This document shows, piece after piece, positions 24,571 through 31,956 of a DNA stretch of 46,077 nt. The translations under genes were made by a program, and so were the position numbers. The notes beneath the pieces are model-generated. The model ran no database searches, was not told the origin of the DNA, and worked only from the letters and a program-made list of their open reading frames with translations. The stretch comes from Candidatus Zixiibacteriota bacterium (GTDB taxonomy: Bacteria > Zixibacteria > MSB-5A5 > DG-27): the NCBI GenBank assembly GCA_030605835.1, contig JAUWHO010000047.1:1-46077 (forward strand). The letters run 5' to 3'. The stretch's first letter is position 1, and each line of letters begins with the position of its first letter.

Positions 24571-25158
24571 TTATTCTTTAGTTTTCTCAATGATCTTGAA
24601 TCTCTTTTCACCCTCTGCCTGGGGATCGGCGTATATGATCAGCTTCCCCCCGGGCTTGAGCAAGGGGAGCGCTATCTCTTCGACCTTCTCGGGTTTTGCT
24701 ACCCCCCGAGCGGTTACGAAGTCGTAGTAGTCACGGTAGATCTCTTCTCTGGAGAGCTCTTCAGCCCTTTTGGGGATGACCGGCACCATCTCCAGTCCCG
24801 ATTTCTCCAGCACCTGCTGTAAGAAGCGGCATTTCTTCTTGGTCGATTCCAAGAGGTCAACTTTCAGATCTGGTTGGACGATCTTTATCGGAATACCCGG
24901 CAAACCCCCACCGGAACCGAGATCTAAAAGCCTGGATCCCTCCGGAAAGGATAAAACCTCGAAAATCGTGAGGCTGTCTAAGAGGTGCCTCTCGATGATC
25001 CGCTCCTCGTCCTTTCGGGAGATGAGATTTATCCTTTTGTTCCAGGCGAGGAGCTCCTGGTGATACAAGTAGAGCTTCTCCAGGCCAGTTCCATCCAGGT
25101 GCAGGCCCAACCTCTGGAGTCCAGTTTCGAGGAGCGCTTTCTTTTCCTTCGGTATCAT
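24571..25158 (-). CDS. rsmG: 16S rRNA (guanine527-N7)-methyltransferase
   Basis: RsmG (GidB) methylates G527 of 16S rRNA using S-adenosylmethionine. It has 195 residues, somewhat below the usual 205-240. Visible are the N-terminal YHQELLAWNKRINLIS and RHLLDSLT blocks, the SAM-binding LLDLGSGGGLPGIPI, the TKKKCRFLQQV helix, and the FVTARGVAKPEKVEEIALPL segment with the GGKLIIYAD strand. The start ATG lacks a strong ribosome binding site. No mnmG is adjacent; in many genomes rsmG follows it. Confidence 0.94.
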   Translation of the reverse strand: MIPKEKKALLETGLQRLGLHLDGTGLEKLYLYHQELLAWNKRINLISRKDEERIIERHLLDSLTIFEVLSFPEGSRLLDLGSGGGLPGIPIKIVQPDLKVDLLESTKKKCRFLQQVLEKSGLEMVPVIPKRAEELSREEIYRDYYDFVTARGVAKPEKVEEIALPLLKPGGKLIIYADPQAEGEKRFKIIEKTKE

Positions 25159-25365
25159 CTGATCTGTTCACTGACCACAAGCTCACCGGCAAGGAGGCCC
25201 CGGTCACAGCATTTCTCAGATTGGCAGAAGAAGCGGACTCCACCAACTGGCCACGAAGAGTTCCCCTCGTAGGAAAAAGCTGTGACCTCAAGAAAAGATA
25301 TTGCCAAAATCGGAGTAACTGACCGGATGTTTCTCTTCATCCTTTGCCTCAAAAGCAGAATGCGA

Positions 25366-25869
25366 TTATTCCATCTCTTTGAAGGCTCTGATTATCTCAT
25401 ACTCGGAGTTGGCTTCCAGAAGCCGGCGGCGGAAGTGTTCGAAGTGCAGAAGTTCTGCAAGGGATTTGAAGACCCGCAGGTAGAGTTGATCGTCGTAAGG
25501 GGGGGCCGCCATTACGAAGAACAGATGCGCCAACCCCCCATCCAGAGAGCCAAACTCATAGCCCTCCTTCGAACGAGCAAATCCCACCACGAAATCCGAT
25601 ACTTGCATGGTTCTGACGTGGGGGAGGGCAATCCCGTATCCGATGCCGGTGCTGGCCTTTTTCTCTCGATTATGGAGGTCGGCAAAAAGCCTCTTTCGGT
25701 TTTTCACCTTTCCAGATTTTTCCAGCAGTTCCACCAGCTCCCACAGGAGCTTCTCTTTGGTGAGGCGAGCCCACTTCTCCGGGTTCAGAGGCTCTTCGGG
25801 GTCTATGTAAACCTCCGTCTCCAGTTGCAGTCTTATCAGGTCTGTATTTAGAAAGCGAGAGATATTCAC
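25366..25869 (-). CDS. PTS EIIA type-2 domain protein (PtsN-like)
   Basis: 167 residues with a PTS EIIA type-2 (fructose/mannitol/nitrogen) domain. The phospho-acceptor is H84 in GIGYGIALPHVRT, the family hallmark. The C-terminal FFVMAAPPYDDQLYLRVFKSLAELL (in part) matches the helix that packs beside it. The N-terminal 35 residues are an extension without known motif. The start appears to be GTG (25867-25869). No HPr, EI or permease gene is in the window, so a regulatory role (as for EIIA-Ntr) is more likely than sugar uptake. This is inference from context. Confidence 0.85.
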   Translation of the reverse strand: MNISRFLNTDLIRLQLETEVYIDPEEPLNPEKWARLTKEKLLWELVELLEKSGKVKNRKRLFADLHNREKKASTGIGYGIALPHVRTMQVSDFVVGFARSKEGYEFGSLDGGLAHLFFVMAAPPYDDQLYLRVFKSLAELLHFEHFRRRLLEANSEYEIIRAFKEME

Positions 25870-25930
25870 TTTTTATTTTGGCGACCTTGTTCAAAAAAGT
25901 TTTGACCCTTAAGATATGGTTTTCGAGGGG

Positions 25931-25955
25931 GTTGTCGTCACTCAAGCGACAACCT
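25931..25955. other. hairpin upstream of the EIIA gene
   Basis: GGTTGTCG (25931-25938) and CGACAACC (25948-25955), 8 perfect pairs with a 9-nt loop. It lies 62 bp upstream of the EIIA start. It could be an operator, or a terminator for a transcript read on the plus strand. Confidence 0.45.
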
Positions 25956-26115
25956 TTACCTCCAATCCATTATAAGGAGGCCTTAAGGAATCGTCAAGGA
26001 TTATCGGAGGCGCCCCACAAACAGGATCAATTCCAAAACTTCAGACTAAACAATCTAGATAAACCTGAAAGACAACATTGACACCGGACTTGAGAGGGAC
26101 ACAGGTCATCCCATC

Positions 26116-26290
26116 TCCCTCCAGCCTGAAAAGCCTGGAGGTTTATCTCTAAGAACCTGGCGGGTAGGATTTCTCTTATGGTCTCGCTCCAGAGACTTGG
26201 GTCGATGAGGTCGGTGAGTCTCGATAGGGCTCCGCGGATGACCGCATCTGCGACCTCACCATCGGCGTCGACCTCCCTGTGAGTGGCCAT
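26116..26290 (-). pseudogene. remnant resembling the 2-oxoacid:ferredoxin oxidoreductase gamma subunit C-terminus
   Basis: The frame from 26290 reads VIRGALSRLTDLIDPSLWSE (about 26242-26183), then REILPARFLEINLQAFQAG, which resembles the C-terminal end of KorC/PorG-type gamma subunits (GAL..LTG...L..AL...P.RF.ELN..AF.AG). Only this tail is present; the N-terminal part of the family is absent and the frame then runs on into unrelated sequence. It is probably a decayed or transferred fragment. The assignment is from pattern memory and is tentative. Confidence 0.4.
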
Positions 26291-26412
26291 GTTTCTTGAG
26301 AAGCTAAGCGGCAAGAGTGCCAGCGTGGGAGGTGGCGACGTAAACCCCGGCTTCGTTACCGGAGAGGAATCGTTTCATGCGTTATTTGGAATATTGTTCA
26401 TTGGGAAGAGGT

Positions 26413-26435
26413 GGAAACCTGAAGGTTTCCGCTAC
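26413..26435. repeat. hairpin repeat GGAAACC-TGAA-GGTTTCC-GCTAC
   Basis: Seven-pair hairpin followed by GCTAC. A near-identical copy lies at 28825-28847 (GGAGACC-TAAA-GGTCTCC-GCTAC), and a half copy TTTCCGCTACGG at 26599. The compensating changes in the stems (AAACC/GGTTT against AGACC/GGTCT) keep pairing. Confidence 0.75.
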
Positions 26436-26463
26436 AGATTTTCGCCGCAGTCTCCCTCCTGTT

Positions 26464-26489
26464 GGTATCGGACGCCCCCGTCCGATACC
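26464..26489. repeat. perfect 11-bp-stem hairpin
   Basis: GGTATCGGACG (26464-26474), loop CCCC, CGTCCGATACC (26479-26489). It is the first of three consecutive inverted repeats in 26464-26593. Confidence 0.8.
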
Positions 26490-26494
26490 GTAAA

Positions 26495-26593
26495 GGTCAC
26501 GGATGAGGGCATCTCATGCGAGCCGTATGGCCGTGACCAATAGTAGTGATTTTTTGAGCACAAGAAATCATATCCATGCAGTCACACGGCTCG
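26495..26593. repeat. compound inverted repeats sharing a 19-bp core with the tsaD duplication
   Basis: GGTCACGG (26495-26502) pairs with CCGTGACC (26531-26538); inside it ATGAG (26503-26507) pairs with CTCAT (26513-26517). CGAGCCGT (26519-26526) also pairs with ACGGCTCG (26586-26593). The core TCTCATGCGAGCCGTATGG (26512-26530) is 18/19 identical to 23928-23946 in copy 1 of the tsaD duplication. Confidence 0.75.
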
Positions 26594-26605
26594 TAAGAGT
26601 TTCCG

Positions 26606-27421
26606 CTACGGTTTTTGGGGCCTTCTCTTGCTGTAGAACAAAAAGAGGTTGCCCAGGACAATCAGCGCAATTATCAGAAGGTGGCTTATTGACTGGGCAT
26701 CCATGCCGCTTGCGGCCTTTCCAGGTTGGCCCGACTGCAGGATCTCATATTCGGCGGCCCCCTTGAGTCCGGGAACCAGCGCGAAGAGCTGTCCGGAGTC
26801 CAACATCGGATAATAGGTTGTGGCCATAACCGCCGTCACCCCGGCGGCCATCTTCACGTGATAGCGGCTCCAGGCATAATCGATCCAATAGTCGGGCATG
26901 TTCCCGTCGGCAATGGAGATGACAAATTTCAGGTCGTTGTAATTCTTGATGTTCTCGAAGAGAACAAGCTCGCTGGTGCGATTGCCTCGCAAATCCTCGG
27001 GAAAGACCCTGGTCATATCCTCCCCCATTCCGAGTATGGCGGCATGATACTGAGGACGATAGCCGAGAAAAACGTAGTCTTCACCGTATTTCTTATCATA
27101 TTCGCTGGCGATGAGAGAGAGATTGTTGTCTCCGAGGGTGGCGCCTTCGGCCAGAAACGCGGTTCCAACCACCTTGACTCCCTTCGAGAAGAGGTGTCGG
27201 AGGATGGCGTGGGCCATGGGGACCAACTCCGGGATTGTGGAGGTCTCGTGATCGAAGCTCACCAGAACCACATCTCCTGACTCCAAAGATTCGATCCCAT
27301 CGTAAAGAGATTGCACTTCGGGGGTAATTGAAATCGGCAGGTTGAGCTTGAAGATCAACGGTAAAGCCACCGCCAGCGCTATCAGCACAAAGATTATCCG
27401 ACGGTCTAAGTCCAGTTTCAT
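26606..27421 (-). CDS. unknown membrane protein with extracytoplasmic domain
   Basis: 271 residues. One membrane helix at the N-terminus (about 9-26, IIFVLIALAVALPLIF) and one at the C-terminus (about 244-262, LLIIALIVLGNLFLFYS) flank a large soluble domain, probably outside the cytoplasm. Blocks that look conserved are GDVVLVSFDHETSTIPELVP, the GYRPQYHAAILGMGEDM region, NYNDLKFVISIADGNMPDYW, and TAVMATTYYPMLDSGQL before GLKGAAEYEIL. I have seen this type as an unnamed conserved protein in several candidate phyla, but give no function. It is monocistronic. The start lacks a strong ribosome binding site; an overlapping frame begins at a better-placed ATG but is short. Confidence 0.75.
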   Translation of the reverse strand: MKLDLDRRIIFVLIALAVALPLIFKLNLPISITPEVQSLYDGIESLESGDVVLVSFDHETSTIPELVPMAHAILRHLFSKGVKVVGTAFLAEGATLGDNNLSLIASEYDKKYGEDYVFLGYRPQYHAAILGMGEDMTRVFPEDLRGNRTSELVLFENIKNYNDLKFVISIADGNMPDYWIDYAWSRYHVKMAAGVTAVMATTYYPMLDSGQLFALVPGLKGAAEYEILQSGQPGKAASGMDAQSISHLLIIALIVLGNLFLFYSKRRPQKP

Positions 27422-27810
27422 TTCGACTCATAATATCTCCAAAGCCTCTTTCGGGCAAGTGCAAAGTTTTTCGGGTTCACAATCCAGAACAAGATATTCA
27501 TAATCTATTTCCTATCTACCAGTTCCTATTTCCTGTTGACGGATTTAACTTTTACACTATATTGAAGTTCAAGTCCAGATACAGATTTCACCTCTGGGCT
27601 CCTGATCTTTGGTGCGACTGAGGTTTTCATTTTTCAGGTTGGAGGAGATGAAGGAATCTTCCACGTTGCCAAGGAGGGGAGAGACTCCAGCGAGAGGGAG
27701 GCTGCTATTGGGGTTTATCTCTATCAGCTCAGCTGTGAACAATCGTTGAAGGGGAAGCGACGGTTGTGGTCCCCTTGAGAAGTTGGGGAGCCTCGCTGCT
27801 CAAGCAGAAG
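27422..27810. other. gap before holA with promoter and a small leader frame
   Basis: Almost 400 bp. It holds the holA promoter candidate (27536-27563) and a 33-codon frame at 27648-27749 (MKESSTLPRRGET...), whose ATG lies only 2 bp after GGAGG. That frame may be a leader peptide or chance. Confidence 0.35.
27536..27563 (+). promoter_or_regulatory. candidate holA promoter
   Basis: TTGACG (27536-27541), 16 bp, TATATT (27558-27563); both boxes match 5 of 6. A start near 27570 leaves a long leader of about 240 nt. Confidence 0.5.
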
Positions 27811-28797
27811 ATGGAAATTAACTTTCAGGCCCTGATCGCTAATCTCAGAAAGGGGAAGATCGATCCTCTTTATTTCTTCCACGGGCCTCAGGACTTTCTG
27901 AAAGAGGAGGCCTTATCTCTTCTAATCTCCAAGCTGGTCGACCCCAACCTCAGGAGCTTCAATCTGGACATCCTCTTTGGGCCCGACAGCAGCGCCGACG
28001 AGATTTTCAATCTTTCCTCTACGCTCCCGATTAACGCCGAGCGGCGATTGGTGATTGTCCGGGAGGCTCAGAGGCTACCGGTCCCAAGTAAAAACCGGCT
28101 TTTGAAGCTTCTGCCACATCAGTCCGATACCGCAACACTGGTTTTAGTCTGCACGGAGGTCAAATTCAACCAAAAATTCTATCAGGAGCTGAAAAAGCTG
28201 GCTACCGTCGTCAAATTTGGGAATCTCGCTTACGGAGAGGTCAGAAGGTGGCTCTCCTCCCGGGCGGGCAAATTGGGGAAAAAGCTTTCGCTGGAGGTGG
28301 TCAACTATCTTCTCGAGGCCGTCGGAGACAGTCTTTTCGATCTTGCCAACGAGCTGGAGAAGATGGCTTACTTCGTTGGGGAAAGAGCCCAGATCACTAC
28401 AGAGGACGTTCAGGCGGTTTTCGGACCGGGACATCCCAGCGAGATTTATGAGATCCTGGACCTGGTCGGCGAAAAGAGGATGGAGCCGGCTCTGAGGCTC
28501 TTAAGCAATCTTTTTGCCTATCGCAAAAGCCCCAGCTGGATCACCGCCAGCCTGCGCAAACATTACAGCAGGCTTTACCTGCTCAAGGCTGCGAATGGGA
28601 AGCGCTTTGGGGAGGTTGCCGGGGAGTTAGGAATCTGGGAATCCAAACGGGAGTCATATCGAAGACAGGTCTCTTCACACAGCTTAGACGAGCTCAAAGA
28701 GAAAATCTATCTTGTATACGATGCTGAACTCGATTTGCGCAGCACCCTCTCCAGGAAGCTGGTGTTGGAGCTTTTGATCTATAACCTCTGCCGCTGA
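27811..28797 (+). CDS. holA: DNA polymerase III subunit delta
   Basis: HolA is the clamp-loader subunit that opens the beta sliding clamp. It has 328 residues from the ATG at 27811 (MEINFQALIANLRKGKIDPLYFFHG, in part), within the usual 320-345. Visible are YFFHGPQDFLKEEALSLLI, the RRLVIVREAQRLP block that follows the Walker-like fold, and the C-terminal WITASLRKHYSRLYLLKAA collar-domain segment. A GTG at 27766 in the same frame would add 15 residues; the family usually starts near the ATG. It ends about 190 bp before atpI, with a separate promoter between them. Confidence 0.93.
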   Translation: MEINFQALIANLRKGKIDPLYFFHGPQDFLKEEALSLLISKLVDPNLRSFNLDILFGPDSSADEIFNLSSTLPINAERRLVIVREAQRLPVPSKNRLLKLLPHQSDTATLVLVCTEVKFNQKFYQELKKLATVVKFGNLAYGEVRRWLSSRAGKLGKKLSLEVVNYLLEAVGDSLFDLANELEKMAYFVGERAQITTEDVQAVFGPGHPSEIYEILDLVGEKRMEPALRLLSNLFAYRKSPSWITASLRKHYSRLYLLKAANGKRFGEVAGELGIWESKRESYRRQVSSHSLDELKEKIYLVYDAELDLRSTLSRKLVLELLIYNLCR

Positions 28798-28824
28798 AGA
28801 GGAGGTTGAGCTTTCCGCACAAAT

Positions 28825-28847
28825 GGAGACCTAAAGGTCTCCGCTAC
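28825..28847. repeat. hairpin repeat GGAGACC-TAAA-GGTCTCC-GCTAC
   Basis: Second copy of the repeat at 26413-26435, 28 bp after the holA stop. The stem has 7 pairs. Confidence 0.75.
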
Positions 28848-28886
28848 TGTTTGCCTCCGCTCGTGAAAGACTTCACAGATTAGTCC

Positions 28887-28916
28887 TTGACAACTAAGAA
28901 CGAAAATACTTATTTC
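28887..28916 (+). promoter_or_regulatory. candidate atp operon promoter
   Basis: Perfect TTGACA (28887-28892), then TTATTT at 17 bp or TATTTC at 18 bp (28911-28916). The predicted start near 28922 leaves a leader of about 60 nt before atpI. Confidence 0.5.
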
Positions 28917-28984
28917 GTATCTGTTTTCTCAAAGTGGGGGAGGGTTGGGGACCATGAACCATTAACCATGAACCTCGCGAAGCG

Positions 28985-29404
28985 ATGGGCCTTGAGTTCA
29001 TAACCAGAGTAATAAAAACCTCCGCCATTGTCTCTTTGATCCAGCTTCCCTTTGTGGCCATCTATTTCGATTACAGGTATGGCCTGGGAATACTACTTGG
29101 TTGCCTCTGGGGAGTAGTGAACCTCCATTTCCTGAGATCTGTGGTCGTCTGTTACACCAACTTGTCCGGAAGGAGCAAGCGTCAGCTGATGCTTTTGCTT
29201 CTTTTGAAATTCCCACTTCTCTATTTGGTGGGTTACCTGCTTTTAAAATGGAGCCTCTTTCCGGTTCTGAGCCTGGTGGTCGGTTTCACCCTCATATTCG
29301 CCGTCATTCTCCTGAAGGCATTGGGACGACTGCTTTTGTCCCTGGATGAATTCAAGACGGAAGGCTCGATTTTCGATAGGAAGGGCTCAGGAGGCGCGAG
29401 TTGA
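28985..29404 (+). CDS. atpI: ATP synthase subunit I-like protein
   Basis: 139 residues and four membrane segments (about 10-28, 32-50, 68-88, 90-112), the pattern of AtpI/UncI. AtpI helps assemble the c-ring and handle Mg2+ or Ca2+. The blocks YGLGILLGCLWGVVNLHFL and LLLKFPLLYLVGYLLLKW are typical in layout, though sequence is poorly conserved in the family. It overlaps the start of atpB by 4 bp (TTGA), which supports its identity. Confidence 0.8.
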   Translation: MGLEFITRVIKTSAIVSLIQLPFVAIYFDYRYGLGILLGCLWGVVNLHFLRSVVVCYTNLSGRSKRQLMLLLLLKFPLLYLVGYLLLKWSLFPVLSLVVGFTLIFAVILLKALGRLLLSLDEFKTEGSIFDRKGSGGAS

Positions 29405-30228
29405 GCAGACTTCTTCTCATTCGAGTTCTTACCGAGGTCGCCGAGCACGGTGGCGGAGGTGGGCACGAAGGGCGACCGGAGATCGCAAATTTCATTACGC
29501 TCCTCAATACCCTCTTTCATGGGGAGGGACTTGCCGGTATGCTTTTGCACTATCAGGCGGTGGTGTTCGCCTGGATGGTAGTCGGAATAATTGCTCTCTT
29601 CGCTTACCTGAGCTCCCGAAATCCCCGGTTGGTTCCGGGATCTCTACAGAATCTGGTTGAGATGGTGGTCGAAGGGCTTTACAACTTCTTCGTGGGGATA
29701 TTGGGGCCGCAGGGTGAGAAGCTCGTTCCCTTTCTGGGGACACTATTTGTGTACATTTTCATAATGAACATCTTCGGGCTGGTGCCGGGGATGTTCTCGT
29801 CGACCTCCAATTTGAACGTCACCCTGGCGCTGGCGATCTGCGTCTTCGTTTACGTCCAGTACACTGGCATCCGGAGAAATGGTCTATTGAAGTATCTCTG
29901 GCATATGGCCGGCAGTCCCACGTCTGTAGTTGAATGGGTGTTGGTGCCCTTGAATCTCCCCATACACATAATTGGGGAACTGGCTCGGCCGGTCAGTCTC
30001 TCCTTACGTCTCTTCGGCAACATAACCGGCGAGGATGTTCTGATAGCAGTCTTCATTGGATTGGGAATAGCGAGTCTGAGCTTTTTGAAATTGCCGGTGG
30101 GAGTGCCCTTACACGTTCCCTTCATCTTTCTCGCAATTCTCACCAGCCTGATTCAGGCGTTGGTGTTTGCGCTTCTTTCAACGGTATATTTGTCGCTAAT
30201 GCTGCCACACGAAGAGGGACACAACTAA
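29401..30228 (+). CDS. atpB: F0F1 ATP synthase subunit a
   Basis: Subunit a of the membrane F0 sector, forming the proton half-channels against the c-ring. It has 275 residues and about six helices. The essential Arg is R203 in SLSLRLFGNITGED, and GELARPVSLS just before it is typical. The start is TTG, 6 bp after AGGAGG. A His/Gly-rich tract (EHGGGGGHEG) follows near the N-terminus. The gene overlaps atpI by 4 bp and is followed by atpE after 69 bp. Confidence 0.96.
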   Translation: MSRLLLIRVLTEVAEHGGGGGHEGRPEIANFITLLNTLFHGEGLAGMLLHYQAVVFAWMVVGIIALFAYLSSRNPRLVPGSLQNLVEMVVEGLYNFFVGILGPQGEKLVPFLGTLFVYIFIMNIFGLVPGMFSSTSNLNVTLALAICVFVYVQYTGIRRNGLLKYLWHMAGSPTSVVEWVLVPLNLPIHIIGELARPVSLSLRLFGNITGEDVLIAVFIGLGIASLSFLKLPVGVPLHVPFIFLAILTSLIQALVFALLSTVYLSLMLPHEEGHN

Positions 30229-30297
30229 GCCAGTTGATGCAATTTGAAGATAGAATATGAGAGACGGTAAAGAGACAATTCGATAGAAGGAGGAGAG

Positions 30298-30531
30298 ATG
30301 CATTACACCACAGCCTTATCGTTTGCACTCCCGTTATCTCTTGGGATTGCTGCTTTTGGCTCCGCATTTGGCTTGGGGCGGGCGGTCTCGGCCGCGATGG
30401 ATTCTATGGGCCGCCAGCCGGAGGCTGCCGCCAAAATCCAGGTGGGGATGATTATCGGTTGCGCTCTGATCGAGGCTTTGACCATCTACGCTCTGGTGAC
30501 GGTATTCGTTCTTCAGGGAAAGATCGGCTGA
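30298..30531 (+). CDS. atpE: F0F1 ATP synthase subunit c
   Basis: Proteolipid subunit of the rotating c-ring, 77 residues with two helices and the polar loop GRQPEAA. The ion-binding carboxylate is E59 in GCALIEALTIY. The next residue is Ala and helix 1 lacks the Gln of sodium-binding rings (Q32 and E65-S66/T in Ilyobacter), so proton use is expected. The GRQPEAAAKIQ loop is the F1-contact site. A good GGAGGAG lies 5 bp before the ATG. Confidence 0.97.
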   Translation: MHYTTALSFALPLSLGIAAFGSAFGLGRAVSAAMDSMGRQPEAAAKIQVGMIIGCALIEALTIYALVTVFVLQGKIG

Positions 30532-30543
30532 GGCGTATTCACA

Positions 30544-30560
30544 GCCCGCCTCAGGCGGGC
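30544..30560 (+). other. intercistronic hairpin after atpE
   Basis: GCCCGCC-TCA-GGCGGGC, 7 perfect pairs with a 3-nt loop, 13 bp after the atpE stop. There is no T-run. Such hairpins can protect the upstream mRNA and raise c-subunit dosage over atpF. Confidence 0.65.
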
Positions 30561-30664
30561 AAGCAGATTAGGCGGATTCTTCGGTCTGTTAACATCTCGC
30601 TTCGTATATCAACGGTGAGTCGATTGCGGCCGGAGAGCGTCAGCCAGCTCACTGGAGAAACGCC

Positions 30665-31162
30665 ATGTTCGAAGCCTTAGGTCTGGAGCTGTCCCAGATC
30701 ATCACCAACATCATCGGGTTTTTGATCGCCCTCTGGCTTCTGAAGAAGTTCGCCTGGAAACCGCTTCTCTCCATTCTGGAGGAGAGGCGTCAGAAAATAA
30801 AATCTGATCTCGAATCCGCTGCGAACAGAAAAAAGGAGATGGAGGGGCTCTCCGCCGAGTTCGAGGACAAGCTCAAGGAGATTGACGGCATCGCCCGCAC
30901 CAGGATTCAAGAGGCGATCGCGGAGGGGAACAAAATTGCCGCCGAGATAAGGGAGAGTGGCCGCAAGGAGTCGCGGGAGATCGTGACCAAAGCCCGAGCC
31001 GACCTGGCCCGGGATATCGTCAAGGCTAAAGTGGAGTTCAGGGACGATATGGTGCAGATGGCCTTGACGGCAGCGGAAAAACTCATCCAGGAAAGACTGG
31101 ACGAGAAGAAACACCGGGAGTTGATTTACGACTTCCTGGGTGAACTTGAGACCTTGAAGTAG
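30665..31162 (+). CDS. atpF: F0F1 ATP synthase subunit b
   Basis: Peripheral-stalk subunit b, 165 residues. One N-terminal membrane helix (about 10-28, IITNIIGFLIALWLLKKFAW) carries the family's phenylalanine/leucine pattern, and a long charged coiled-coil (about 35-155) follows. It dimerises and links F0 to the delta subunit. The start ATG has GGAGAAACGCC just upstream. Confidence 0.95.
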   Translation: MFEALGLELSQIITNIIGFLIALWLLKKFAWKPLLSILEERRQKIKSDLESAANRKKEMEGLSAEFEDKLKEIDGIARTRIQEAIAEGNKIAAEIRESGRKESREIVTKARADLARDIVKAKVEFRDDMVQMALTAAEKLIQERLDEKKHRELIYDFLGELETLK

Positions 31163-31245
31163 GGACGGGGTTTATCCCCCTCCGTGGGGCGGTTGTCTCG
31201 GGGCATCGATAGTACGATGAGGGATTTGGTCTCTGACAAGCAAAG

Positions 31246-31794
31246 ATGTTAGCCCAACAGGTCGCAAGAAAATACGCCACCGCCTTATTCAGTCTCGCAA
31301 AGGAGAAAGCCATCCTGGAGCAGGTCTCTGAGGAGTTCAAAGATCTGAAACAACTGCTGGACGGGCACCCGCAGCTGATGCACTTTTTGACCGCGCCTCA
31401 GATTCTGGAGGACGATAAACAGAAAGCAGTTCGACAGATTTTCAGCGAACGCGTTTCGAGCGGCTTCTTGCAGTTTCTGCTCCTCATGGTGTCAAAGCAC
31501 CGGGTGCAGCACCTCGGTGTCACCGCCGATTATTTCGAAGGCTTGGTGCGGGAGGAGAAGGGGATTCTCAAGGCCAAGGTCATCACCGCAGTTCCCCTGA
31601 GCGAAGAGTTAAGACTTGGACTGAAAGAGAGGTTAGAGAGGCTATCCGGGAAACTGATCGTTCTCCATCCGGAAGTAGACCAAAGGATCATTGGTGGAAT
31701 CATAGTCATTCTCAAAGACCAGATAATCGATATGAGCATCAGGTTTCAGCTGGACAAACTGCGGGATGAGCTCCTGGCAGTGAAGGTGCATTAA
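31246..31794 (+). CDS. atpH: F0F1 ATP synthase subunit delta
   Basis: Delta subunit, which joins the b stalk to the top of F1. It has 182 residues, typical length. It begins QVARKYATALFSLAKEK and has the FLQFLLLMVSKHR helix; the C-terminal domain has KVITAVPLSEELR and DQRIIGGIIVILKDQIID, the family signature. It is the last atp gene here: alpha, gamma, beta and epsilon genes do not follow. Confidence 0.96.
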   Translation: MLAQQVARKYATALFSLAKEKAILEQVSEEFKDLKQLLDGHPQLMHFLTAPQILEDDKQKAVRQIFSERVSSGFLQFLLLMVSKHRVQHLGVTADYFEGLVREEKGILKAKVITAVPLSEELRLGLKERLERLSGKLIVLHPEVDQRIIGGIIVILKDQIIDMSIRFQLDKLRDELLAVKVH

Positions 31795-31831
31795 GCGATG
31801 AGATTCAGAGCGGATGGAGCAGATTGCGGTG

Positions 31832-31855
31832 CTGTCGGGAGTTTCCTCCCGACAG
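31832..31855 (+). terminator. hairpin downstream of atpH
   Basis: CTGTCGGGAG-TTTC-CTCCCGACAG (10 perfect pairs), followed by TCTTC. It lies 38 bp after atpH and likely ends the atp operon before the sulfatase-fold gene. The downstream T content is only moderate. Confidence 0.65.
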
Positions 31856-31956
31856 TCTTCCGTCACGTGGTCAGACGACCCGTGTGGGAAACACCTGACG
31901 GTACAGTTAAATTCCATCGCTCATCACTGATAATTTGAATCTGGAGGTTAATTCTC

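Noticed and set aside
26519-26593. GAGCCGTATG as domain V of a group II intron
   Set aside because: The spacing and loop do not fit the 34-nt domain V hairpin, and no reverse transcriptase is near.
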